Below are positions 1 to 8,016 of a stretch of 16,551 nt of DNA, in pieces. Below the pieces are notes generated by a model. The model saw only the letters and a list, made by a program, of their open reading frames with translations. It was not told where the DNA came from and did no database searches. Source of the stretch: Nephromyces sp. MM_2019. Lineage: Eukaryota > Apicomplexa > Aconoidasida > Nephromycida. The stretch is from positions 1 through 16,551 of the forward strand of contig JADHZB010000134.1 of assembly GCA_015657535.1 (NCBI GenBank), in the 5' to 3' direction. Position numbers and translations under genes: made by a program. The stretch's first letter is position 1. Each line of letters starts with the position of its first letter.

Positions 1-74
1 AGAATACAACACATTTCCCCACATACAAACCTGCAAAATCGCACACAAACATCCTCTTTTCCTCTGATATTTAC

Positions 75-348
75 CTGCAATAAGAGCCCCCATATCTAAC
101 GAAATAACCTTTCTATTCCTCAGTGTGTCGGGCACATCTCCAGATATTATTCGCTGAGCTAAACCCTCCACCACAGCAGTTTTTCCTACTCCAGGATCGC
201 CTAATAAAACGGGGTTATTCTTTGTTCTTCTTGAGAGGATTTGAATCATCCGCCTAATCTCATCATCTCTACCAATCACTGGGTCAAGTTTCCCAGCTCT
301 AGCAGCAGCTGTGAGATCTCTACTGTACTTTTCTAGGGCTTGATAGTC
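75..348 (-). CDS. clpB: ClpB exon 5: start of AAA+ domain 1 with Walker A
   Basis: The acceptor CCTCTTAG (AG at 350-349) and donor GCAG|GTAAAT (GT at 74-73) bound this exon. It encodes [33 protein letters not shown] (Walker A), [16 protein letters not shown] and LDMGALIAG. It leaves in phase 1 to complete the conserved Gly before AKYRG in an exon outside the window. Positions 1-74 are the start of the next intron. Confidence 0.95.
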
Positions 349-3300
349 CTAAGAGGGTGGAAGAAAGGCGGGGGAGATAGGCAGGGGAGATTCTTCTTCA
401 TGAGTGCACTCAAAACATGGGAAAACGCAAGAGAATAGGGAAGAGAAAAAGAAGAAGAATTTGACGAAAAAGAAGAAAAAAAATCATAAATTCAAGTAAA
501 TCTTAGAGAGTAGGAGGGAAGCATACGTGCATAGACGGAGAGAGAGCGACAGATATGGAGTTAATTTGTTAAACTAGTAAAGATATACAAATTTACTACA
601 CACAAAGAACAGAAAACACACATACACACAGAGAAGAAGCGGAAAGCACACACAATAACAAAACAAAATTCACACACAGACAAATAAACACAACAAAAAA
701 CAAAAAAACACCCATATATAGATAGAGGAAAACTTCCACACAGAGCCCACAGGGGAAAACGGCGATACGTGAAACTGGGCTTCCCCAAACAAAGACACAA
801 ATTATCCACACACATCAAAATGCAAAGCAGCCATAAATTCACTTTCTAAAGATATTTACGGCCTCAGATTCGCCTTTTCTCGTCAAATAGCCTTCTTCTA
901 TCTTTGCGTAACATCTTGCTTTGCAAAGTAACTACAGAAAACCAATAGCCCTCCCTTTGAGTATCATTCGGGTGAGTGTACGTACACCCCCCCAAACTCA
1001 TCGGTGAGTCCATAAAATTCTCGTCATTACTAAACTTGAAGATTACGTTGCTTTTTAGAAGATTAAGCGGTTATCTTCAGGAAAATTAAGGTCAGCAAGT
1101 AAGCCAAAACTCTTAATTTTCAAGTCCTCATCATCGGCAAGTATTTGCAGGCGAACTAGGTATCGAAAAATTAGCACACCCACACACACAAGATAGGGTC
1201 ATACGCAGGTTTGTAGTTAATAGAGCAAAAAAGAGGGATGCACATAAAAAAAACAGGGATAAACACAAAAATGAAGCGAAAGCAACAATAAACTAATAGC
1301 AACACACACCTCCAAGATTCAGTCACAAAGAGGGGCACACACCAAAAGACATGCACAAAGATGCAGGCAGGCACAAACACATATGAAGAGAAACGCACAC
1401 AAAGCGACATGCACACACACCAAGAGATACGCACACAAAAACTAAGAGACATGCAAACATGTAAACACCCCAAGGGACACACACACACAAATACACACGA
1501 TAACAGATAAAACATGGCGAGAGTCTAGAAACCAGGAAAAAAGCTCGCAAAAAACTGCAAATTCTTACTGTTTCTGGTGATTTACTGGTAACTTTCTTGC
1601 TACCACGAATGTCTTTTACTGCCTGCTTAAGCTTATCAAACGAAATGGCTTGATTTTGAAGAAACGGCCGAGTAAAACGTGTGTCTTCCACAGCAAGTGC
1701 TAGAAGCATGTGCTCCACCGAGATGTACTCGTCCTGGATAAACATAAAGAAAAGCTGACGCTCTTGAAAAGCTTTGGCCATATTCGCACACACACGCATA
1801 CACCGAAAAATACACACATACGCATAGAATTACTATAAAAAATGCACACAAACCTGCATTAGAACACCAAATTAAACAGCAAAAGATACATGAAATTGAC
1901 CACCACAACATCTACACAATCCACACACCAAAACCAGGACGCATACATCCAATGTAACACCCACGCAAAAGTAAACACCAAAACATCTGAAGACACACAT
2001 AAAAACAGCCAAGCACATTCCAACAGACCAAAAATCCCATAGAAATACCCACGCAGACACCAAAAGACCGAGACTTCCATGCGCACACACAACAAAAGAC
2101 CAACACACCTACACACAGGCAACATCCCTCAACAACACATTATCAAAACAAGTAATCTTACACTAAACTCCCTCTTGTATCTTTTTGTTGAAGATAACAC
2201 GCTCTGTAAACCTCTTCCCAACACCTTCTGCTCGCCAAACCCCATATTCATCCTTGGAAGCTTAGAAAGGTGAGCATCAAGCTTTCCTTCCAAACTTTGC
2301 ATATCACAGCCACAGCTTTGCAGTATTTTATGCGTTAAGCCCTCCGGCCCATCAGATAGGAGGGCTGAGAAACAATAAAGTCACACGTGTATAATTGTGC
2401 GTGTGCGTGCCGGTGTGTTGGTGTGCGTGTGCGTGCGTATTCTAGTGAAGCTTAGAGGTAACAAAAACAAGGATTAAGAGAAGTAAGTAAAGCAATGCCA
2501 TATTTGACAACGAAATTCGAAACTTATGCACACAAAAAAGTTCGCAAAGACACACACACACATACACACACATACACACACACACATACACACACATACA
2601 CACACACACACACACATACACACACACACACATAAAACGCATAAGAAAAAGCATACATATACACGACTGCCTACACACACGCCCAACAAAATCTACACGC
2701 ATATCACTGTCCCTCGAGGAGCTTTCATAGACCCGCGTAATGAGAAGCCAAAACACACTCAAAATGTTCATTAAAGGCATAGATAATGGCATCAGACGAA
2801 AGGGGCAAACGCAGTGAGCATAGTAACATCTCTTCATTATAATACAGCCTTTAATCTAAAAGCAAGCAACGCATACGCTAAACTAGTGCATGGAATTTCA
2901 TTCCAAATAGTGAAATTTATGGCAAGTGGTGATAAAAAAAATCTCCAGCACATACGAGAGATATAGGCAAAAAAAGCACACACACCCCACACATTCACCA
3001 GTATACACACGCATACCCCACAACTTCAACACACAAGAGGGAAAACACAACCAATAAGAATTTCTTCAAGCTCTACCTTTCAGAAGCATCTCAGCCTCAA
3101 CGTATCCCGACTGACATTGATCTGCAATACCATTCAAATTTCCCATAGCCTCCCAAGCTTTTTCTGTATAATCACTAGAGTTGATAGTAAAACTATCATC
3201 CTGCATCATCATAAGCCTCATACTACTGCTTGAAGAAGGCTTTACAGGTTGCAGTATCGAACCGCCGTTAAAAAACCGAGAAACTCCCGTATTATTAGCT

Positions 3301-4505
3301 CTTGAAGAGGGAAGGTAACCATCAAAAAAAGGGTTCCCTGAAAATAATGTGTCCTTACACCGACTGCCCTCACCAAATGATGCTGAAATCCCTGCAAAAC
3401 GTACAAATTTGATTACCACAAATCGATCTAGTATGCTTAAAAAGCAGATGAAACAGCGAAGCTGTACACACCCACACCATTGGGCTTTTTTTGAAGCCTG
3501 AGGTGTCAAAAAATCTATAAAAAACAGCTATGAGAGAGAGAGTTTGGAGGAATAATCAAGGAGATCCTATTAACTCTATCAAAGGGGCGAAAAGGTCAAT
3601 CTAAACACACGCACTCGAAGATGCCTTCCAAATAACAAAATACAGGAAAGCTGGAGATAAGATAGAAAGTGGGAGAATCAAAAAGAGGCAGAAGCGCATC
3701 TGCCTGTTCAAAAATGGAATTTTCTGTTGATTTAAGAGATTTACTAAGCATATATCTTAGATGCATAAGCTGCTAAATCTGATATCTTCAAAGATGCACA
3801 CACTGGTAGAAACAGTTTGCTGCGATTAATACAGCAGAATGATACATAAAGAGTTGGGAAGCTAGAAAATGTCGGAAAAAATAGTGTAGGTACACTATTT
3901 TTGCTGAAAAGTGAACAAAAAAGGCATTTGTAGCAAAAAAACGGGCGAAATTACGTCAAAAAGGAGCTTTTATAAGTTAAATTCATCAAATTTCATTTTA
4001 AAAAAGGTTTTTCCCAATTTAAAATACTGAAAATAACCGAAAAACAGGGTTTTTGCACATCAAAGTTAGAGTATCCGCAGCACACTGCAGCAGCAAAAGC
4101 ATTAATTTAGATCATTCCAGTATGAAGAGGCCTACCACGTTGCTTTAAGTTACTTCTTTCTCCGATGGAATGTTTTAGTTGCGATATTCCAGGATTGATA
4201 AAACCCAAAGAACCTTTATGATTCCCAGCTGCTTCTTGCTGCCAGCCGGAAGCAGCATCCTTTACGGAAAATTCACTTCCTAGCCGGGCTACATTTTTAG
4301 ATAGACTAGGACTAGGTAGACGAAAAAATGCTGAAGAATCTAAATCATTTTGACTCCTGCCTTGAGTTTCTAAGAGATTTGCAGCATAAGCAGAAACAAA
4401 TGGCAGCAAGGAAGTACTCTCACCCTGGTATGGTAGAGTGAAGAAATTCTTGAAAAAACAACAGGCCAATAAGAAAACAGAAAGAAAACCTGTTGAAGGC
4501 TTCAT
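75..4505 (-). CDS. clpB: ClpB/Hsp100 AAA+ disaggregase, 5' part, five exons, probably apicoplast-targeted
   Basis: Hsp100 disaggregase that, with DnaK/DnaJ partners, extracts polypeptides from aggregates through an ATP-driven hexamer. Coding exons are 4505-4136, 3391-3077, 2364-2162, 1733-1569 and 348-75; donors are all GT, acceptors AG, and phases agree at every junction (1/2, 1/2, 0/0, 0/0). The product is 442 residues plus one base and continues off the left edge. Residues 1-25 form a signal peptide ([18 protein letters not shown]). Residues about 30-195 are a low-homology Ser/Asn-rich transit-like region. The Clp N-domain runs from about 196 ([10 protein letters not shown]) through [11 protein letters not shown] and [16 protein letters not shown]1 begins near [12 protein letters not shown], followed by [13 protein letters not shown] and Walker A GDPGVGKT at 401-408; the last exon ends in LDMGALIAG, where the conserved AKYRG segment would follow in the next exon. 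The N-domain identity and two-part leader suggest the plastid-type ClpB rather than the cytosolic Hsp101. The family is certain; organelle assignment is inference. Confidence 0.94.
349..1568 (-). other. ClpB intron 4, G/T-rich in the sense strand
   Basis: This 1220-nt intron joins two exons that fit together without missing residues (SPET/DYQALEK), so no coding exon is expected inside. The plus strand is A/C-rich with many short CA runs (about 555-830 and 1170-1510), meaning the transcript is G/T-rich. Open frames reported here on the minus strand translate to Cys/Val/Phe/Leu low-complexity and are composition artefacts. A purine-rich stretch lies at about 400-490. Confidence 0.85.
1569..1733 (-). 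CDS. clpB: ClpB exon 4: end of Clp N-domain
   Basis: The exon is 55 whole codons, from acceptor TTATCCAG (AG at 1735-1734) to donor ACA|GTAAGA (GT at 1568-1567). It encodes [17 protein letters not shown] and then [20 protein letters not shown], hallmark ClpB sequence that ends in the linker to NBD1 (SPET joined to DYQALEK). Confidence 0.95.
2162..2364 (-). CDS. clpB: ClpB exon 3: middle of Clp N-domain
   Basis: The acceptor TTTCTCAG (AG at 2366-2365) and donor AGT|GTAAGA (GT at 2161-2160) bound this exon. Its first two bases complete an Ala codon, giving [12 protein letters not shown] across the junction. It then encodes [16 protein letters not shown] and [20 protein letters not shown], which align with the paired helices of the ClpB N-domain. 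The length of 203 nt keeps phase. Confidence 0.92.
2365..3076 (-). other. ClpB intron 2 with opposed GT and CA microsatellites
   Basis: The intron is bounded by good splice sites and holds a (GT/GC)-type tract on the plus strand at about 2397-2438 and a long (CA)n tract at about 2550-2632. The two are reverse-complementary in type and lie about 110 nt apart, so the transcript could fold back on itself. No exon is needed here, because the flanking exons join cleanly into the ClpB N-domain. Confidence 0.85.
2550..2632. repeat. (CA)n microsatellite with interspersed TA steps
   Basis: About 83 nt of almost pure CA dinucleotides on the plus strand, interrupted by regularly spaced CATACA steps. 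It sits inside a ClpB intron. The His/Thr and Cys/Val open frames across it are artefacts. Confidence 0.97.
3077..3391 (-). CDS. clpB: ClpB exon 2: end of leader and start of Clp N-domain
   Basis: The acceptor is TTTTGCAG (AG at 3393-3392) and the donor is AAAG|GTAGAG (GT at 3076-3075). The exon enters with two bases and leaves with one. The last 35 or so residues carry the first half of the ClpB N-domain (YTEKAWEAM ... [10 protein letters not shown]). The part before it is Ser/Asn-rich and includes a run of five serines followed by several methionines. Confidence 0.92.
3392..4135 (-). other. ClpB intron 1
   Basis: This 744-nt intron separates the signal-peptide exon from the exon carrying the rest of the leader. 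It is AT-rich with oligo-A runs on the plus strand (about 3900-4060) and is less GT-skewed than the other ClpB introns. I see no exon or repeat in it. Confidence 0.8.
4136..4505 (-). CDS. clpB: ClpB exon 1: signal peptide and start of transit region
   Basis: The ATG is at 4505-4503 and the exon ends at a G|GTAGGC donor (GT at 4135-4134), phase 1. A hydrophobic core (residues about 7-19, [12 protein letters not shown]) follows a short basic start, as in secretory signal peptides. The remaining 100 residues are polar, with scattered Lys/Arg and Ser and no recognisable domain, as expected of an apicoplast transit peptide. An antisense open frame overlaps this exon and is not considered real. Confidence 0.88.
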
Positions 4506-4740
4506 TTTGAAGGAGTATTCTTTAGTTTACCAAGGATTTCAGCGAAAGCTAGTCGCAGTTGCTCAAGGTCAGCGGTCTTCACTGTTGCAAAAGAAAATCA
4601 TCAGTAAGAAGAAAAGATTGCACATTACTGCTTTAGCTACCGCTCCTTGTTTTGACAATGCTTGGATGCATGATATGCGAGGGTACCCTTTCCTATCTAC
4701 TACATCCTTTTAATAGAACAAGGATGCAGAGAATGGTGGG
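4506..4740. promoter_or_regulatory. Probable divergent intergenic/promoter region
   Basis: The ClpB start codon (minus) is at 4505, and the nearest plausible plus-strand unit begins at or after about 4741, so this 235-nt stretch probably carries the ClpB 5' UTR and promoter and perhaps those of a divergent unit. No TATA element or recognisable motif can be defended. This is inferred from gene orientation only. Confidence 0.4.
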
Positions 4741-4860
4741 ATGATTTCGCGAGGCAATTTTTTTCCACCCTCTTCTGCTGTGTATGAGCGTGTGTGTTTG
4801 TGTGTCTGTGTGCTTGTGTTCCTGTGTGTCTGCGTGTGTATGAATCTGCGTGTTTACAAG

Positions 4861-5025
4861 AATATATTAGACTTTCCTACTGATGCTCCTCAGCGGTCTC
4901 TGGGTGTCCTTGAAGATGTATACGCTGCAATCTGCGAAGTTGCCGAGAACAAACAGAAGAATTTTAAAGTTTTTTTGTACGATCTCCGTCAAAAATATTC
5001 AGACACGAGTGCCATTAGCATATGA
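4861..5025 (+). CDS. Candidate exon of an unidentified plus-strand gene
   Basis: An open plus-strand stretch encodes LDFPTDAPQRSLGVLEDVY, AAICEVAENKQKNFKVFLYD and LRQKYSDTSA before a stop. It follows a strongly GT-rich tract (about 4780-4855) ending in TTTACAAG, which looks like an intron with an acceptor at 4860 read in the plus direction; possible starts are ATGs at 4741 or 4661 with donors near 4693 or 4782. A second frame directly after it (5022-5110) is also open and ends in CATTAG followed by GTGAAG. No domain is recognised. The exon boundaries are guesses; the main support is the residue composition and the GT skew upstream. Confidence 0.3.
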   Translation, partial: NILDFPTDAPQRSLGVLEDVYAAICEVAENKQKNFKVFLYDLRQKYSDTSAISI

Positions 5026-5110
5026 TATTTGTAAAAACTTTCATTGAGAGCAGCAAGTTATATAGGCAGCTTTATGATGTACCAGCAAAACAATACGAAA
5101 AATGGACCCA

Positions 5111-5946
5111 CCACACTATAATTTATCATTAGGTGAAGCTTGCAAGAAAATTCCGTAAATGAGTATCATATTTACCTACATATAATGAACGTCCTTTGAC
5201 GCTATTATTGTAACTCTAAAGTTTTCGCCCACAGCACTGCTGAATTGGATGATATTAAGTCAAACATGGCGGGACACCATTCGCACGCTCTATTAAGCAA
5301 AAATAAAGTAAAAAAACCGCGCGAAGAGCGCTTTTCCTAAGGTGAAATCTAGCAGAGACGTCGACTTCAACCGAAAAAACGCAAGTCAAAAAACGCGAGT
5401 CAAAGAAGCGCGATCCGTTTCGGAAAATAGAAAAACCACGCTCACTCTTTAGCAAAGAGCACAACTTCAGTCTCTTTAGGATGAAAACAAAATCATCAAA
5501 ATCCATCAAGCACAAGATGATTTAGAAAAAAACTCACTAATGGCTGAGCAAGAAATATTCACTAATTATTCCACAGAAATCAACGAAAAAGCTATGGCCC
5601 CTTACAAGTCACAAGGAAGAAAAGCGTACCATGTTCTCGTGATAAATGAGACGAATATTGTACCTTTGCCCAACTTTCACTAGATTTAAAGAGAAAAGTA
5701 GGTGCAGAGAGACTCATCTGACAATATATTGCAAGAAAAGCATGCAAAAGCAGGTATAAAGCGCCGTCGGGATACCAAAAAAGACCCTCGAAAAAGTAAA
5801 TCTTAGTTAGTAGCATCAAACGGAAAACCATCCAAAAAATACCAAAAGAAGAAATCAAAAGATTACCCCGAGGTCCCATGCGCCTATGAAAACTCTAGAG
5901 ACTCCACATTGCATGGTATCATACTCTTGAAAAAGCTTCAGCCGTG
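5111..5946. other. No certain gene; one exon-like stretch at 5480-5683
   Basis: A pyrimidine-rich acceptor (CAGTCTCTTTAG) at 5479 precedes an open plus frame of about 67 codons that is rich in Gln/Glu/Asn/Lys (DENKIIKIHQAQDDLEKNSL, then MAEQEIFTNYSTEINEKA). An earlier acceptor-like site near 5234 precedes AELDDIKSNMAGHH. These could be exons of a plus-strand coiled-coil-like protein, but frames this long arise by chance. Minus-strand frames at 5255-5515 and 5592-5879 are no more convincing. Confidence 0.25.
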
Positions 5947-6305
5947 ATGCTGCGTACGCTGAATAGCTGCTAAATCAAACATTGATGCGGTGTATTGAGT
6001 AGCTGCTAAACCAAACCCTCATGGCGTGTGTGTATCGAGCAGCCGCTTCATCAAACCCTGATGCTGTGTGCGTCAAGTGCCTCGCTCATTAAACCTTCTA
6101 GCGTGTGTCGAGTAGCTACTAAATAAAACCCTCATGCTGTGTGCTGAGTAAATACTAAATCAAATCCTCGTACTGTCTGTATGGCGTCAAATTAGCATCT
6201 CTGTATGTGCTGCATAAAAATCAACATCTCTGTGTTTTCTCTAAAAATCAAAATTGCCTTGTGTGTGGCGCAAGAATGAACATCGTCGTCATGGTGTGTG
6301 CGACT
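5947..6305. repeat. Degenerate tandem repeat, unit about 34-40 bp (then about 28-33 bp)
   Basis: Successive units start near 5947, 5985, 6021, 6061, 6100, 6134 and 6170, each like ATGCTGTGTGCTGAGTAGCT followed by GCTAAATCAAACCCTC. After 6170 the pattern shortens to units of roughly 28-33 bp near 6201, 6230, 6258 and 6291 (core CTGTGTG...AAAATCAACATC). Copies diverge by substitution and small indels. All frames have stops in most units, so it is not a coding repeat. The plus strand is GT-biased, like introns of plus-strand genes here. Confidence 0.85.
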
Positions 6306-7809
6306 TTACAGTGCTTGCTGCATGACGCTAGCACATAAAGAGCCCAAAGAACAGAAATCGTAGCTGCTGCACGGCAATCGATAATTCTTTAAGATTTAGG
6401 CTATCAGCATCCCACGAGTGCACAGACGAGTGAGGCTTCGTGCGATACTCTTCGGATCAGATTCAAGAAAACAATACTATTGGTTGCGATTAATCCTACT
6501 ATAGGAGGTAATCCAAAGACAGCCAATAACCGGGTGAAGCAGCTACAGACCTTTTTCTCTTTTCTTAGCTGAGTGCATTGAGGTCTACAGCTGCCTAAAA
6601 ACTGTCAATTGCAACATCAAATATTCTAATAGATGTTTAGGAATAGGCTGCGTCGATAAGGGATGTGCCTTTCCAGTAGATGTAAAAAATTACAAAAGTT
6701 CACGGGTGGGGCGCAGCAATAGAATAATATTTAACGGTTTTGAATCAAACTGAAGCTACAAAGTGTTTTGGCACACGCTGCTATCACATATGTAAACGTT
6801 TAAACCAGAAAACTCCTCACTGGCATCGGCAGCTTGGTAGTATTTCTGTCTCACAAAATCTTTAAACGATATTAAGGGAAACGTCGGGGGAGGCTGACTG
6901 GCATAGCAAATCGGCCAAGTTGCGTTAAGCCGACGATTGCCATCAATTTTTAAAAATATTATTAGTGTATAATGTAAATGATGCTTCAAAGCAGCCATCT
7001 TTTGTAAGGGTAAGGCATACATACCGCCATAATATCGTAGAAGTTGGCTCATGCAGGAACCAGTGCTATTTAAACTGATTTTTTCAATACTTTTACCGGT
7101 CAAATTGAGTTTTTCCCGCTATTTTCTCCGTTTAAAACACCATTGAAATTACAGTGAAAAGAACAATTGGATTGTTAGCCAGTTAACCCGCCCGCTGGCA
7201 CGCTCCTACGTCGTTTTTCTTATGTATTTTACGCAGTAACGAAAATTTTAGCATGAAGAAAGATTGGCAGGAGCAAAGCCTCCCCATTACCCAGAAAACA
7301 AACAAAATTGTAGTGACATAACTCATGATATACCTCGTCAAAATGCAGTTACCGTGTTGCAAAAACGAGCAGTAGAAGCTATAGGATCAGGATGTTGAGT
7401 ATTTATTAAAAAAAACTCAGGAGGTAACCCCATAGAACTTTGAGGTGATTTCATCGACTCTTAATAAATTAGCTGAAGCAAAGTTTGAAGTGGTTGCATA
7501 GATTTTTATTAGTCATCTTTAAGAAGTTTTAAATGAAGCAAGTGGTTCCAAATCAAGCTTCCAAACCCTTTTTCAAGGGGGCGATTTTCTTGATATCAAT
7601 TCAATAGGATCATCCATGAGATAATGAGTAGAAACCGACGAAAAAATGCCAATTATTAAAGACTGTGGATGGGGACCCATGCAACCGCTCGTATTTGCCC
7701 ATGGAAAAGCTTGTGCTTTCAGTCATTGCTGCAGGAGTGATGAAACTGTTCCAGCGAGTGGACTGGCAATAGCCGCGCACTTGTATTGGTGATATACTTG
7801 CTGTGGTGA
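6306..7809. other. No certain gene; Cys-rich exon-like stretch at 6569-6753
   Basis: A very good plus-strand acceptor (CCTTTTTCTCTTTTCTTAG, AG at 6567-6568) precedes about 61 open codons with a cysteine-rich start (ECIEVYSCLKTVNCN, then RCLGIGCVDKGCAFP); a donor-like GTAGAT follows at 6676. On the other strand 6756-7103 is open for 115 codons without a recognisable domain. From 7200 to 7800 the plus strand has open fragments broken by stops at about the random rate. I would not call a gene from these data. Confidence 0.25.
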
Positions 7810-8016
7810 GTAGGAAGAGGTTTTTCACAAGTTACCGCAGCTATGAGCTTTGCGCGTCTTAACAGCTTCGCTTATGTTAGTTACATCACAGGTCATTTGT
7901 GTATTTATCTGCAAACGTTAAGTGACCTCTGCTGTTCCTTTGCTACTGAGAGTATTCTCTATGCATACACTTATATGATTCAGCTTCTACACGATGCTGG
8001 AAAGGTAATACAATAG
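7810..8016 (+). CDS. Candidate exon, unidentified
   Basis: A plus-strand frame open for 68 codons contains MSFARLNSFAYVSYITGHL, CIYLQTLSDLCCSFATES and ILYAYTYMIQLLHDAGK, then reaches an AAG|GTAATA donor-like site at 8004. An acceptor-like ACCGCAG lies at 7840. The amphipathic helical look suggests possible coding, but the length is not significant by itself and no family is recognised. Confidence 0.2.
   Translation, partial: VGRGFSQVTAAMSFARLNSFAYVSYITGHLCIYLQTLSDLCCSFATESILYAYTYMIQLLHDAGKVIQ

Noticed and set aside
561..842. Minus-strand 93-codon frame rich in Cys, Val, Phe and Leu
   Set aside because: It lies inside a ClpB intron whose flanking exons join perfectly; the composition reflects the GT-rich intron.
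1171..1515. Minus-strand 114-codon Cys/Val/Phe-rich frame
   Set aside because: Same intron as above; low-complexity translation of CA/GT repeats.
1323..1817. Single 164-codon minus frame across the ClpB exon
   Set aside because: Only the middle 55 codons (1733-1569) match ClpB; both ends are intron read-through past clear splice sites.
4438..4713. Plus-strand Lys-rich frame overlapping ClpB exon 1
   Set aside because: Largely antisense to the signal-peptide exon; the Lys runs are the complement of Phe codons.
7440..7800. Plus-strand stretch FEVISSTLNKLAEAKFEVV that recalls an MIF4G start, with more text in the same frame
   Set aside because: About 120 codons contain five or six stops, the random rate; no further MIF4G motif follows. 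Not called as a pseudogene.
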